This document shows, in pieces, positions 47,856 to 61,723 of a stretch of 64,000 bases of DNA; within the stretch, counting starts at the first letter, position 1; each line of letters begins with the position of its first letter. A model generated the notes under the pieces. The model saw only the letters and a list, made by a program, of their open reading frames with translations. It was not told the DNA's origin and did no database searches. Origin of the DNA: Sphagnum magellanicum (taxonomy: Eukaryota > Streptophyta > Sphagnopsida > Sphagnales > Sphagnaceae); NCBI GenBank assembly GCA_021904315.1, contig CM038913.1, forward strand, positions 2,479,958-2,543,957. Direction: 5' to 3'. The translations under genes and the position numbers were made by a program.

Positions 47856-50800
47856 AGGTCTCAAGCAATTATGGCCTTATTTTTGCAATTTTTGAGTCTT
47901 GGGCTTGTTGGATAGTTTGTCTATGGTGGATATCAACATTCTCTTAAGTTATCATTTAAATATAAAACATTTTAACATGGTTTTAAACTTGGGTTTTGTG
48001 TTCCTATGCACTATTAGTGATGATAAACTGATGCAAAATATAAGTTATTTTGTATAGGGGAAGGCATTATTGTTAATGTCTTCCCCTACATAATGGCCAA
48101 GGGCCCAAATTTGTTTACCCAAATTTTCATGCACAATATGGATGGTCTAGATTAGCTTAGACAAACATTCATTATTTCCTTATGATAAACCCTCTTGTTC
48201 CAAGTTGGCAAGAGAATTGTGCCTTGTTAGGTGCCTTAAAAAATACACTACACATGTCTACGAAGGTCATTATGTAGAAATTAAGTTTCATTTGAATAAT
48301 TTGATATTGAATGAATTTGAATTCAATTCAATTCAAATCCTTAAATTGAAGTGAATTGAACTGAACACAATATTCTTCTCCTTTGGATTCAATATGATTA
48401 ATGTTTTCATTGAAATTTTAATTGAATTTAATCACATTCAATTCAGTTCAAATTTGTTTCAATTGAATTCTTTTCATAATTTTGTTGAGTTGAACTCAAT
48501 CAAATTATGAAAAGGCACATGTTAATTTGTTTTTTCATATCCATGTAAATGAGTGTGTGAAAGGAATGAGGTAGTTAGGTAGTTATGAAATGTTTTCATA
48601 TATAATTGTCAAGTGGATGTTCAAAATTGTCATGGTGACAATCATTAATGGATCTTATACATGTTTCACTTAAAACCAATTTTAATTATCATCGTCATTG
48701 GAATCTAACATAACGAAATACATTTTAAATGTGTCTATTAACATGTGATGTTTTTGTATTTTGACAAGGGATTTTTTTTCAAATATTTATGGAAGTAAAA
48801 ACATATCCATTGTCATGCAAAAAGATATGTTGTAATTATAACCTATAACAAGTAGATAGGGATGAATGAAAATGCATCATCATCAATAGCCCAACATGGA
48901 ATAAAATTTGTTTGGCTTAAATCAATAATCCTTTAGCTGCGAAAAGGAGGGTGTTGATACATTCCTTTGAATTGGCTTTTGCAATTTATGACAACCAAAT
49001 TTTGTTTTGCATTTTGTTTTACATTTTGAGAAATTTTATCATTTTAACAATAATTATTGTATTTTTATCAAACTCAATTTTGTTTTGTGAAGAAGCAATC
49101 TTGGCAATTTCTTTTGGACTTTTGTATTTTATATAAGATAGAAGTGTGCATGAGACAACCAACATGTGTCATGTTGATGTGGTGTGTTATAACAAGAGGA
49201 AGTGTACTAAACTTGTATGAATTTTTACATGTGAAGGAAAATCTTGTGGATTTTGTTGTTTGACCATTTATTAGTTTGATTAATGGTGTTTGCTTACCAA
49301 CAACACGATTGAATCTCTTCTCCATTGCTTTGAGAAATTTGCAATAAAAAATCAAACCTATGCATATATTTGTATGTTGCATTTGCCCAAGATTTTTAAG
49401 TGGATTGAACTATATTATCGTCTACACCCATCGTTAGGATTAGGTGATGAAATCAATGGGAGAAAGAAAGGTGTGTTGTTTATGCATCTTATATGTATGA
49501 ATTCAAAAAAAGATTATCGAACAAATGGGATGTTGAATTGTTTTGTTTCTTTTGCATTTGTTGATTGTTGATGATAGTTCATTAGTTGACAACATTTTTC
49601 TTGTAAAAAATGTTCATGAAGTGTATACAAAGTTAATTTGTTGCACAAAGAAATATTTTATTTTTGTAAATGAAACCCTAGCTACTTGTGATAATGTTTA
49701 AAGAAGAATTTGCGCTTGCAATTGATGTTCTTTTGATAAAAAATCATGCTTGTTTGCATCAAGTAGTTATGGGGAGCAATATTCCCATGTGTTCCATACT
49801 TGGAGAATATAAAAAGTTATGCCAAGCCTCATGTAATTACAATATTGGGAAGATGGATTTAAACACGCACAATTAATGCCTTTTCCACCCCATCCAAATT
49901 CAATTAAATACCTTTTATATAATGTTAGGGTGTCATGTATGGGCGAACATGTTTTAACATCGCTTGCACATTTGGCACCTTTAATGCAACTTTTAAAAAA
50001 TACGTGTCACAACTTGATGAGAGATTATAAAAATTTTAACTTGTGTGATCCCATGATTGGATGAAAAGTTGGCAATAAACCTTTTTTCTTTCTCATACCT
50101 AATTTCTCATCTTTTCATGGTCAATTTCCAATCATGTGAATGAATCATAATCATTAAATGAATCGATTGGCATTGTATAAGAATAATTTGAGCTTCAATT
50201 GGTGTTTAGTGTTTTTTTTTAAAAAATCAAATAGGGTTCAATTTGCATGGTTTGCACTCTTGGGGTTCGTGAATTTCAATTGAAAAAATCAAGTGATAAA
50301 CTAAATTTAATACATGGTAAATTGAATGAGTTAATTATGTCTTTAGTTTTTTAATCCTATGTTGTTTAAATCACATAAATTAAATAATATATAATTTTCA
50401 AAATCAACAATATTCAACTTACTTTTTGAAATTTGCTCTAAATGTCTATTGGACATCCTAATTAAAAACTCAACAAGGAACTTTCTAAATGACAATGAAA
50501 AATTATATTTAAAAATAGTATATGATAAATGAAAATGGTACATACTAGTAAAATCCTTGAATTTTTTTCTTTGATTGTTTAATTCAAAAGTCAAAAAATT
50601 AGTTGTCTAAATTAACAACATCCAAGTTTTACATAATCAATTTCCCTTATGTACACCAAATGTCATGCCAAATCATAAAGCTAGCAAAGTAAACTTTAGA
50701 CACTTAATTCTATGACATATTTTAGAAATTTAAAATCTTCTATATTCAATAAAATTTTATGTATTTGTGGACAACTTTGTTCCAAGCTTTAGTCATATTT

Positions 50801-53800
50801 GAAAAAGGTTATGTTGAGGATAGGCTTGAAGTTTAATGTGTTGAAATTAAACATTGGATTGAACTAGTGTTGGCATTTTTCATACTTATGCAAGTCTAAG
50901 TGATAGGTCAAGTTTTAGGGTTTCCATATAAAATGTTTCAAGTTTTCTTGGAATTGGCATTGGAACCTAACGAAGGAATTGATTTCATTTCAAAATTGAA
51001 TTAAAATTTGACTTGAATGTGTTGCTCCCTGTTAAACAAATTGGAGTTCTCTAAGTACATAAGTACAATTTTATTAAAGAAAAAAAAGCCTTGGCCCTAC
51101 ATTTCAAACAAGATATTGCATTTGATTGGTTGTACATAATTAATATTGCATAATTTCTATCTTGAAACATGTGAACTAATTGAACAAACTAATAGTATCA
51201 TTTTTTTGGTTTAGTTATGTATAATGGAGATGGAATTAATTTTCTTTTAAACTAAGTTGGTTCAAAATTCTTTGTGCAAATGATTGGAGCAAGAGGTTTT
51301 AAAAATCCAAAATACTAGTCTCAAGATTGGACCAAAGGTTCCGTCAAAACAAAAAAATAGTTAAAATTTGGACCAAAGGTTTTGTTTCAAATCAAAAATT
51401 AAAGAACATTAATTTCAACAAAAGTTAATGAATGTAGCCATACTTTTATGTCCAAAATTCCACCTACAGGATTAAAAAAAATATTTTTTGTCTTAACATT
51501 CCTTTTGTATTTCAAATTTTGAGGGAAAAAGTTTTCAAATCACCATACTCAACATTAGTTTATAGCTTGTTTTAAAAACATAGCAAGTCTCCTAACTTTT
51601 GCTATTTAACTTTTTGACTTGTAACCAAATTTGCCTAAAACCTTTTGTGGATGGTCATCAACCAACCTACGTTAGTACAAAATTGAAATAAAAACCTTGA
51701 ATGAATGCATGGAATTTTTTGAAGTTGGAATTATTTTAATAAATGTATATTTAAACAAAATTAGATTTCGCTTGTCATTTAATATGTCTTTTTTAAGGAT
51801 AAAATCATATGTCATGATTAGGATATTGACTTCTCCTTTGTTTTGAACTTTTCCTAGTTTTGCACTTTGGTAATTTTGAAATTATCACCCATTTGAACCA
51901 AAAAATGTCATCATAAACATGTGACTGCATTTTTATTACAATTTTTAATTAAATCAAATTTGGTCTTATTAAAAAATGAATGGTATAAAGACTTCTAAAT
52001 TTGGATTCTACAATTCAATTCTTTTATGATGTATTGATATATTCTTATTGATGTATAATGAATGTTTTATAATATCTCCACATTATTTTTCAATAAATGT
52101 TATCATAATTATAATGTAATCTTAACAATTCTTTGGTAGATGGTGTCATCTTAAATGCAAGTAGTTTTTTGTATTTTAGATTCATTCTTTCAATAAGACA
52201 TTATGGGTATTAAGATCCACATTATGAATAATTGTGTACAACTAGTTCAATTAACAAACAAGGTACCAATGTTTGTGTTAGTAATATATGAATTCATTAT
52301 TTGTTACACCCTATGTGTTTCACTTCTAGTCAATTTCAAAGCATCACCTATCCAAAACAAAAAAGTCATATAGATCTTCAATTTTGTATATGAAGATTTT
52401 GGAAGAATAATAATTGTTAAAACATATGATTGGATATAAAATTTAGTAAATATTAAAATTTTCATAACTTGTGTTGTGCTCTCAATCTACAATGGTTTAG
52501 TCTAGTCCTTAATGTATAAAATGTTGAAAATTTGTTAGTTATAAACAATGGGAATGACCCCCATCTTCAACATTCTTATCATCATGATTAATATTTATGG
52601 ATGTTATAGTATTATTACTAGTAAGTTCATGAGCAACATGATGAATAAAAATTTCATAGAATGCATTTTCATACATCACATGCATACCATCATGAATGGC
52701 TAAAGAATTATTTCCATAGCCACTATTTTTGGAATTCCAAGGACTAATATTCATGATCATAAAAGCTTTCATTCATGCACTTTGTAATGATCATTCCAAC
52801 GCTCTTTGTCCATGTTGTCAACACCTTAACCTACAGGATCTTGGTGTTAAAACATGCTTGAAAATAAAAAAAGAAACATAAAAATTTTATATTATTTCAA
52901 CACAAACAAAAAAGCACAACAAACTTTTTTAAAACTTCAACAACCTTAAGGAACAAAACCTCAAGAAGCAATGAAAGACCATATTTACATTAATTCAAAG
53001 GTTCCTTCAATTTGCCTAAAAGAAGATGATGTATCCACCATCATTTCAACCTTAAGAGCATATGATGCATGAATTAAATGTAAGTTGAAACTTCTCATGG
53101 CATGTCACTAAATTGGGAAAAATATTCCTACTTGTATCAAATTATCAAAAGCTTTTTATTTTTTGAGTTACATTAAAAATACCTCACAAACCTAAGGTGA
53201 AAGCAAGATAAAATAAATAGCTCATAAATCTGTATCAAAAATATTGTTTAATGCAATAACTAATAAGATAATAATATTTATAATGTTGAAAAACCCCATT
53301 TTGAAAGTAGATTTAAATATATATTTTTAAAATGCATTTACTTGCATGAAATGTTTAATCTTACAAAATGATTGATTTAAAAAAAGTTTCAAATTAATGA
53401 ACACCTAAAAAAAATGTACTTGCTTATTGTCAAACTATGCATGTTATAATCATAATATATTAAAATTTCAATGTGAAGTAGGTTTGAACAATATTGGTAT
53501 TAAAAAGCTTGTACAACTTGTGTATAACCTTTTATTGAAATATATATATATATACACACACCCACTAGCTACATGGTTAATGGAAAGTTATTGGTCCTTT
53601 AAACATTCCTTTCCAATTGATTTAACATTAGTCGTCTTGCTTTCAAAATTTTATTCCAACTTGGATGGAATGGTCCATAGCTTTTATTAAGGTGATTTTA
53701 ACATTTTCAAAGAAAACATGGTTCTATAAGGATTTTGGAACTTTATCAACTAATGCTTTGCAAATGAACATATTTGTTTTTGATCAACCATATGAACACA

Positions 53801-55336
53801 TGTGTAGAATAAATGAACAAGATTTATGTTAGGATATAACTCCCCATTAAATTTTTTCACAAGAAGAAAATGGACAAAAGGACTTTAACGAGGGCTTGAA
53901 ATGACAAATAAACAAGATCAACTTCAACATGAAAGTTCTTAACATCATCTTCCTTAAAAAATTGAATCAAAACCAATAATTAGTGGCATAACTCATGTTA
54001 TTGCCACCAACGTTAACTTCTTTAATATCATCCAAGCATCAAAGAAAAACAAACAAATCATTGCGTGCATGATGGCATCAACAACTTCTCCATTGCTGTT
54101 AGATATAATGAGAGGAAGGACTAGGACACAAATTTTCATAACAACACAAATTGTCAACAAACATTTTATTCACCCTTGCATATGCCTTAAAATCCACAAG
54201 AAAAATAAGAATTCATCAAAATCAAAATCATGATGGATCTTCGAATGACAAGATCTCATCATCAACATTGACATTGTAATCTACAACCTCAATTATATTC
54301 CATTGTGCAATCAATCCCCCTAAAAAAAATATGCACCAATATGTGAAGTTTAAGAAAAACACGTTGTGACAAAAACCATTGGCAACAATGGGTAGGAGGA
54401 AGATTCAAAAGAAGTAAATGTCAAGAAACCTTCCTAATACTTGGGAACATGACAATAGGGATCCTCTTTTAATCAAATTGATCTAGGAAGATAATGAAAA
54501 TCACTAGGAAAATTGTTTTGCAATGTCTTTTGTTGTGTGACAATTTTCTTTTCAACCTTTCTTGACAAGGTATAAATACATCCTTTGTCATCTTCCATTA
54601 ATGACCACAAATGTTATTACAAGAGTACAAACAAACACTAAAATGAAAGAAACAAGTTCAACCAAGCAAAAATAAACGAGCATGCCAATGTTTGCCAGCT
54701 TCTAATCTCCCATCAACAGAGCTAGCTTGGGATACCATCATGTGAGGGAACAAAACATCAAAAAACTTCACACTTAATTGGGCCGAACTGTTTGCAATTC
54801 AACAAGTACTCCATACTCTGTGGGAAATCATCCCTTGTCTAGAGAAAGCAAATAGTGAAGAAATTTCATCTTCAACTCCCATGCATCATATGTTTCAAGT
54901 GCAATCTGATTTCACATATCGACTCCCTCACCCATTTCCATTTACAGTAGGCATTTTTGATTGCCAACTGCAAAAATCCCACTTCACTTTTACAGTAATA
55001 AAATCCCTCTTGCATTAGTTCACTTGAAAAATCCTACGTATATTAGTCCAATTGCCCCGTTTTCAAGTGGACTAACACCATAGTAGAGAGAACTATGTAG
55101 AGAGAAGTAGAGAGAACCAAAACTGAAGAGCAAACCCTGAGACCCAAATCCTCAGAATACAGAAAAACCTCAAAAAGGATACAACTATATATCACTTACT
55201 CACAGATCTAATGCCTTGTTAGGTGCACAACAAAATCCTGACGGTCAGTAGTACTACCACAAGCAGGAGAAAATTGAGCTGTTGCTGCTGCTACAACCTT
55301 TGAGCTTCCAAAGTTGTTGTCATCCGAAGCTGGAAT
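47856..55336. other. AT-rich intergenic region
   Basis: No intact gene recognised in 7.5 kb. A stretch rich in AATTCAATTC words occurs at 48310-48500. Coding-like remnants at 48951-50064 are listed separately. The rest shows only short, low-complexity frames. Confidence 0.6.
48951..50064 (+). pseudogene. Unidentified coding-like remnant
   Basis: Successive plus-strand frames at 48951-49136, 49057-49263, 49290-49571, 49688-49876 and 49876-50064 have mixed, protein-like residues (e.g. CMRQPTCVMLMWCVITRGS, LPKIFKWIELYYRLHPSLG, HLAPLMQLLKNTCHNLMRDY) amid a desert of low-complexity frames. I recognise no family. It could be a decayed transposon protein or a decayed host gene; frames are interrupted by several stops. 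Confidence 0.3.
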
Positions 55337-57478
55337 TCAATTCTCAGATTTAAGGCTGTTTCCAATATCGATGACAAAACGGTACTTCACATCCACTTTC
55401 TCAAGTCTTTCCATCGCAGTGTTGATGTATGAAATGGGGATCTTTTCAATCATGCAAGTGCTGTTGTGCTCCCCACAAAAATCAGGCATCTCCTGTGTCT
55501 CCTTGATTACTCCTGTCCCACTTCCTCCAACATACCACCGTGCTGCCAGCTATTTCCAATTATACACAAATTTTGCTTTTAGGTTTAGAAATTTGTATAA
55601 TTGATACAAACTCACATTGGCAAGAATATGGGGAATTTCAAAACACATCTCTTTCCTTCTCTCCCAATGAACTTCTCAGAAAACAGCTGCTCTCCAACAA
55701 ACAAACAAAAAAGCTAAAAAAATATGGAAGAAGAATTTGGGGCTTTACCAGAAGTGAGGGAGAATGAGTGGATTGACAAACGCTTCACTGGAATTCCCAC
55801 CATCATGAGCTTGCCATCTAGTTTCAAAGTACTCAGGTATGGATCCAAAGGAAGAGAAGCAGAGACTGTGTCAATTATGTAATCAATTGTTCCTGCTGCA
55901 GCCTGCACAGATAGCCACATATCCAAATACATGTGGATCATGAGTTTTGTTGCATTGACACCAAGCCTGTCATATCTGCAGATTCTGAGTTCCGTTGCAT
56001 TGATATCAAGCAGATCACAATGTGCAGATCATGAGTTCTGTTGCATTGAGAACAAGCATTTCATATAGACAGATCATGAATTCTGTCACATTGGCATCAA
56101 GCATCCACTGGCAAAGCTTTGGCCATTGTTCATGTGTAAACTCTTTTGGGTTCTTTAAAAATTACCTTCATCTGCTCTGGGTCTTTACTGACAATGAACT
56201 GATCAGCTCCCAGAACCTCGAGAGCTTCCTTCTCTTTGCTGGGGGAGGTGCTGAAGACAGTCACTGTCATACCAAAGGCTTTCCCAAACTTGATAGCCAT
56301 GTGACCTAAGCCTCCTAAACCCACCACTCCAAAATGCTTGCCTGCTACATCCATCTGGTAATGCTTCACGGGGCTATAAACCATAATACCCGCACACAAC
56401 AATGGTGCTGCTGCATCCAGTGGCAAATTGGTAGGCATCTTCAACACAAATCTGGCCCACCCAACCCGATCATCAACAGACACATCCTAAATCTCAGGAC
56501 TTTGACACAAATCCTCATCAGATCTCCAGATCAAGATGAATGATTCTGAGAATTTTTTACAATTTCAGGCTTTTTATCTGAACAGATTGAAGTAGAGGAT
56601 CAGAGTCACATAAGAATCAGAGTACAGAGAGGATAAGAATTACCTAGTCTTGTTTGCAAACCATGACTGTGGAGTACCCGCATTGCATGACAGTGCCATC
56701 ATAGTCCTCTACAGAGCAGGTCCAGATCACCTTCTTCTGGCAATACTGTTCGAGATGTCATGTGCATGAGTCGCAGGTTTGGCATGAATTCACCATGCAT
56801 CCCACTCCAACAATCTCCCCAACCTTGAAAGCTTTCACCTCTGAGCCAACTTCTGTGACCTCTCCCACTATCCTCATGCCTGAACAATCAAGGCAAAAAT
56901 ATTTATCCCATTAACTCACCACCCATCTGATGATCAGAGCTCCTGAGCTTCACCAGAGAGACGATCAATCTGTTGATTGGAGCTCATGAGCTTAAACAGA
57001 GAGAAGATCCATCTGTTGATCAGAGCTCATGAGCTTCAACGGAGGAAGAGCTTGTTCCAGATTGGACTCACCATCTCTTCTCCATGCTTCAGGATCTCAT
57101 GAATTGGGAGAAACGGAACTTACCCAGGAACCATGGGGTAGATTGATTTTCCCCAGTCATTGTGGATCTGATGCAAGTCTGTGTGACAAATTCCACAGAA
57201 GAGGACCTTGAACTTCACATCTCCTGGCCCGGTTGCTCTGCGAGCAAGCAAGCAAGCAAGCAAAGCGACCCCATGGGCACCAAAAAAAGAAAAAGAAAAA
57301 AAAGAAACAATCCAAGATGGGAACACAACACCCAACACAATCTCCTTCAATCATTGCAACAAAAACTGGCCAGTTCTTAAGAATATGCTCATCACCTGCG
57401 CGAGAATGTGAAGGGGGCTAAGTGGCCTGAAGAGTCTTTTGCAGCCCATGCGCTAACTTTCACTGTTGCAGGTGCCAT
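55337..57478 (-). pseudogene. CAD: Cinnamyl alcohol dehydrogenase-like, probable pseudogene
   Basis: Zinc-dependent medium-chain alcohol dehydrogenase that, when intact, reduces cinnamaldehydes with NADPH. Exons: 57396-57478, 57124-57237, 56644-56879, 56166-56451 (or to 56486), 55749-55902, 55337-55542. Seen: MAPATVKVSAWAAKD start, [19 protein letters not shown] with the catalytic Cys, VPG then GHE across the exon 2/3 junction, structural-zinc cysteines C-QT-C-DS-C...YC, Rossmann [11 protein letters not shown], end [19 protein letters not shown]. Defects: one extra base right after GHE shifts the frame, a TGA (56758-56760) replaces a residue between the third and fourth structural cysteines, and a TAG precedes the exon 3 donor. 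A different acceptor restores the frame but drops the zinc ligands His-Glu. All other exons are in good order, so the loss is recent or reflects sequence error. Confidence 0.8.
57241..57262. repeat. (AAGC)n microsatellite in CAD intron 1
   Basis: About five AAGC units directly next to the exon 2 splice acceptor. Confidence 0.85.
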
Positions 57479-57838
57479 AATATTTCTTTCCTTCCTTCCA
57501 AGCTTGCGAGAACAGAACCAGCCTTCCAATCTCTGATCAGCAGCTGGTAGAAAATTACTACATAAACACTCACAACAACACATCATCATCAGAACCTTCA
57601 ACAACACCTACTGCAACCAAGCTCTCCTGCACCATATGCAGTAAAAAAAAAAGAAGTGGTGCCACAAAAGACTAGAAGAAGGAAAAAAAAAACCCAAGAC
57701 TACATCTCTGAAGAAAAACAACCCAAATATCTTCACGGTCCAAAATTCTTCTTCACACCTGCAAAGTTTCCACTGTGATGCTAGTACAACAAAAACCACC
57801 AGCTACTTTCCTCTCACTCCTATCTGCAGCGTGCAATA

Positions 57839-57852
57839 GATATATATATCTA
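57839..57852 (-). promoter_or_regulatory. Candidate TATA region of the CAD-like gene
   Basis: GATATATATATC about 365 bp upstream of the start codon on the minus strand. It may equally be a plain TA run. Confidence 0.25.
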
Positions 57853-60800
57853 TGGCAAGCAACAATGACATGCAAAGATGATGTGAAGAAGTGTTGAAGC
57901 TGTAATCAGCTGTTACCTTAGCTTTCTTGTGCAGCAGCTGCTGCAATCCCTGGTATGTCCAGTAGCTACCCAAATTTGTGAGCTTTGCAGGAAAAGGGGG
58001 AAAAACACCACACACAAACACAACACAAAGAGATCTAATCTGTACAACTTTGGAATGAAGAAATGGGTTGGTTTGTTTGTTTGCAAAATGGAAATTTGGT
58101 GAAGTTTTTGTAGTTGTTTGTGCAAAAGTTTGTTTGGAAGAAGATTTTTTTCTCAGGATTACTAGAATGGTGGCAACATAATATAGGTTTCTGGCAACAA
58201 GTTAGTAACAAATGTCTAGATATGGCAAATTTGAGAACAACTTTGAGTAATTTTTTTTTTTGAAAGAATCCTTTGGGCCCTTGCCATGCTCATTTTTCTG
58301 TTGTTGCCCAGTGGCAAAATTTAACCACCAAAAAAAAACTCTGCAGGCAAGCAAAGCAAAGCATAGCTTTGTTTTTCTTCTTTCTTTTTTTTCTTTTGGG
58401 TATTTGATTTTTTTCAATTGTTTGAGAACTATGGTAATGTATATCAGAACCTCATCTTTTTCTTTTTTTTTTCTTTTTGTTTTGGAATCACAGTAATGAA
58501 CCTTAAGAATCCCGAGGGGAGTTTGATGCAATTTCTAATACCCACGCAACACTCATAGCAACCCGATTTAAGCACAGCTAATGCAAAACAAATTAGTACA
58601 GAAAAATGCAAATTGCCAACCAAATTCAGCGCAACTTTATATAAACATGATTATTGCAGAAAATGCAGATTACCAAGCTACCAACCCAATTACAAACTAA
58701 TACAAATTGTAGACCTCAATATTTGCACCTCCCCACACCTTCTTTACAGGGTTTTTTTAATAAAATTTTTAATTTTAATTTTTTTAAATTATTATTATTA
58801 TTTTCAACTTAGCCGTCTGGTGCTTGCAAACACATTTTTGTTTGGATGTTTGCAAATATAATTTTTTTTCAATAATCCACGAATCATCCATCATATGAGA
58901 CCATAATTTAGATAACACAAAAAATTGCAAAAGTACAGCATTTTCTCTCCTTTGTTCCTATGTAGACAAATTATCTCACCTTGAGATGCCGACAACCCCT
59001 TTATATGCAAAGAAAACTCCAGAAGTTTTTTCTGTGTGGGAAATTTCTGATGTTGTATTGGTATATAAGGTGCAACCTGAGTATATAGTATTTGTATGAG
59101 CACTGGTATTAAAAGAACATTCCAGTCTGGTTTGACCTAAGGCAATATCAGCCTTTAGGGTTTAGGGTCATACCAATATCAGTCTTTACCACATCCAAAA
59201 TATCAAAATGAAAAATGAAAAAAATGATATATATATATATATATAATTTATTCCAAAGAAAACAGGTTGTGTTTTATGAGCATGAAATTTTTGAACAAAA
59301 CTCAAAGCACCTCAATTTTGAGAACTCACAACTCTTTTTGAACATGAAAACTTGGTTCAATGTACAAGGGAAGGCTCTTTTGTCCACTAAGAATGACAAG
59401 ACAATGCACACCCTTGCACCCATGCATTCATCTGGCATGCTTTTGAATTGAACCATATCTTTACATGAGATGCATCAATTAGGATGTTGGTCTAGTTCAA
59501 TAGACAAAAGGCCAAATGGCCCTCAAATACGTAAGTTTGCACCCATTCTTTTGACCACTTGACAATGTGAATGTATGTCGGTGAGGAACTTGATAAAGAA
59601 AAGTGTGGGAAGGCCCAACATTTGGAGCTTTCATAGAGCAAAATAATTGGAATCCCCCATAGGACTCATTACAAGCAACTCCTACATAATGGGTGTCATT
59701 AGTCCACAAAAGTACTTACAACATCTATTGCTACTTTGGTGCAATTTTTTGACAAAAATCCTTTGAATGAGTATCACATGGGGGTATAAAAGTTCCAAAC
59801 TTTACTAATTTTTCCCTTCCAGCACAAGTTTTCCACAACTGAATTTGTCAAGAAGAATTTAGGCTTGTGAAAAGAGGAAAGAGCCACTATTGTTTCTTGC
59901 TTCGTCCCTAAGACCCTGCCACTAAAGGAGAGCAAATTGCTCTTTGGATAAGCACTAATAAGAAGGGTTGCCTTCCTTCCTTCCTTCTCGAGAACTTTCC
60001 AACACCGACAACAACAATGGTGCCAAAGAAATTAACACCCACCACCTTCTTTCTATTAACAAACAATTCATATTTAGAAATTAGCACCCACCTCTTTTCT
60101 ACTAGCAAACAATTTGAAACTAACACCAACCCTTTCCTATTAACAAACAATTGGTACAAAGAAATTAACACCTACCTTAACTTGGTTAATGGGTATAGGA
60201 TTAGTAACCCTAACCCTAACTTGATTAATGGGTGTAAGTGTAAACATTACACATGGAGTGAGAAGCTTCATTTATCATTTCAAATGGGGATTAAAAAAAA
60301 CATTTATACGTTTTAAATCTTGCAAATGTTGCATGAACTTCATAATGTTGTGAAAGTTTACATGCTGTGATGGCAACAATAGATGATATCAGTGCTCTAA
60401 ATGTTAATATATGGGGGTGGTAGTCTTACAAGGGGTATATAGATTCATTTGAAATCAAACAAAAGGCATTGTTCATTTATGAATTGAAAACATGGGATTT
60501 TCAAATTGCAATGATTGAAAAAAATTATATTTGCAAACATTTTATGAACACTTGTAACATACATGCAAGTTCCTTGGTGCACATGATGAAGTGGATTGAA
60601 AAAAAAACATTCCCATTCAATTTTCTTATAAACAAAAGAAATCTAGAAGAAATAACATTTTCATAGTGGCTTCATCTTTATCATGACATTGAAAAAAATT
60701 ATTGAATCATCATGCCCAAATGAATCACAATTGTTGTGTGATCATGTACCTTTTGTAAATGGAACTTGAAAAATACAAAATTTATGACACACATTGAAGC

Positions 60801-61723
60801 ACAAATTTCAATGTTGATATACGTTAATTAAATTTTTAAAAAAGACATGGGGGACTATATGCCTTCATTGTTTGAGTGAAATTGTCTTTTATTATTTGAA
60901 ACAATCAACTGTCATTCCTTTTTTTGTACCATGGTCTCAATTTTACATATGTTAGCCCCATGCATCTTGGTGAATGTTGAACAATGAAACACAAATTTTT
61001 TTGCCAATCCATATGAAAGTTGAATAATATTGAAACCGACATCAATTGGGTATGCTTTGGTTAGGATTCAAAGAATAAACAAATGGGATTTTTGGCAAAA
61101 TGCAAGGAGGGAAATTGAGCACACTTGAAATACAATGTTTATCAAAATGCGTGAAATTGTCCCAATGGCCAAGGCACAAGCTCCTACAACCACCTGTAAT
61201 TTGGTTTATCTTCATGAGAGTTTTTTCTTCAGGCCATAATCTCTTGCTAGTCCACCCAAAAGGACAAGTGCAACATTAGTAGATACACCAACATTGAAGT
61301 AAATTTTAAACAAAAGTTGCATATCTATAGCAAGAAGAACATTTATTGGTCTTTAATTTATATAAAAATGATGTCCTTGTAGTTGCATGACTACATGGAA
61401 CCAACAAGGGACATGATTAAAACTTCCTCATAACATTAGCTCCTACCAAGAGTTGGATCAATTTCTACAAAATAAAATAAAACTAGCATGGTAGAGATTG
61501 CTTCAACATCTATTATTAATGTCTTTGCTATTATAACCCAAAAACTAGGTTGGATTCAAGGTTGGTTTCTACTATTTGCTCCAGACTTGTCCATCCATGT
61601 GGGGGGTAACAAGGGTGTTTGCCATAATTAGTTAACAATGTTAAATTTGATGATAGATTCATGGAAATTGATTAGAACAAAACAAATGGAAATGGGTGTA
61701 AATCATACACATACATACCTCTC
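57853..61723. other. Intergenic region
   Basis: No gene recognised. Contains poly-T/poly-A tracts, a TA run near 59226 and the tandem block at 60031-60180. Minus-strand snippets near 61150-61640 (VVVGACALAIGTISRILIN, KLIQLL after a good acceptor) look exon-like and may be lost downstream exons of the gene at 61724-63410. Confidence 0.45.
60031..60180. repeat. Degenerate 40-50-bp tandem repeat
   Basis: Three units of the type ATTAACACCCACC...TTCTATTAACAAACAATT and a partial fourth, starting near 60031, 60080, 60120 and 60166. A short AACCCTAACCCTAAC stretch follows at 60204-60220. Confidence 0.7.

Noticed and set aside
60204-60220. AACCCTAACCCTAAC, telomere-like
   Set aside because: Only about two and a half units; too short for an interstitial telomere and part of a local repeat context.
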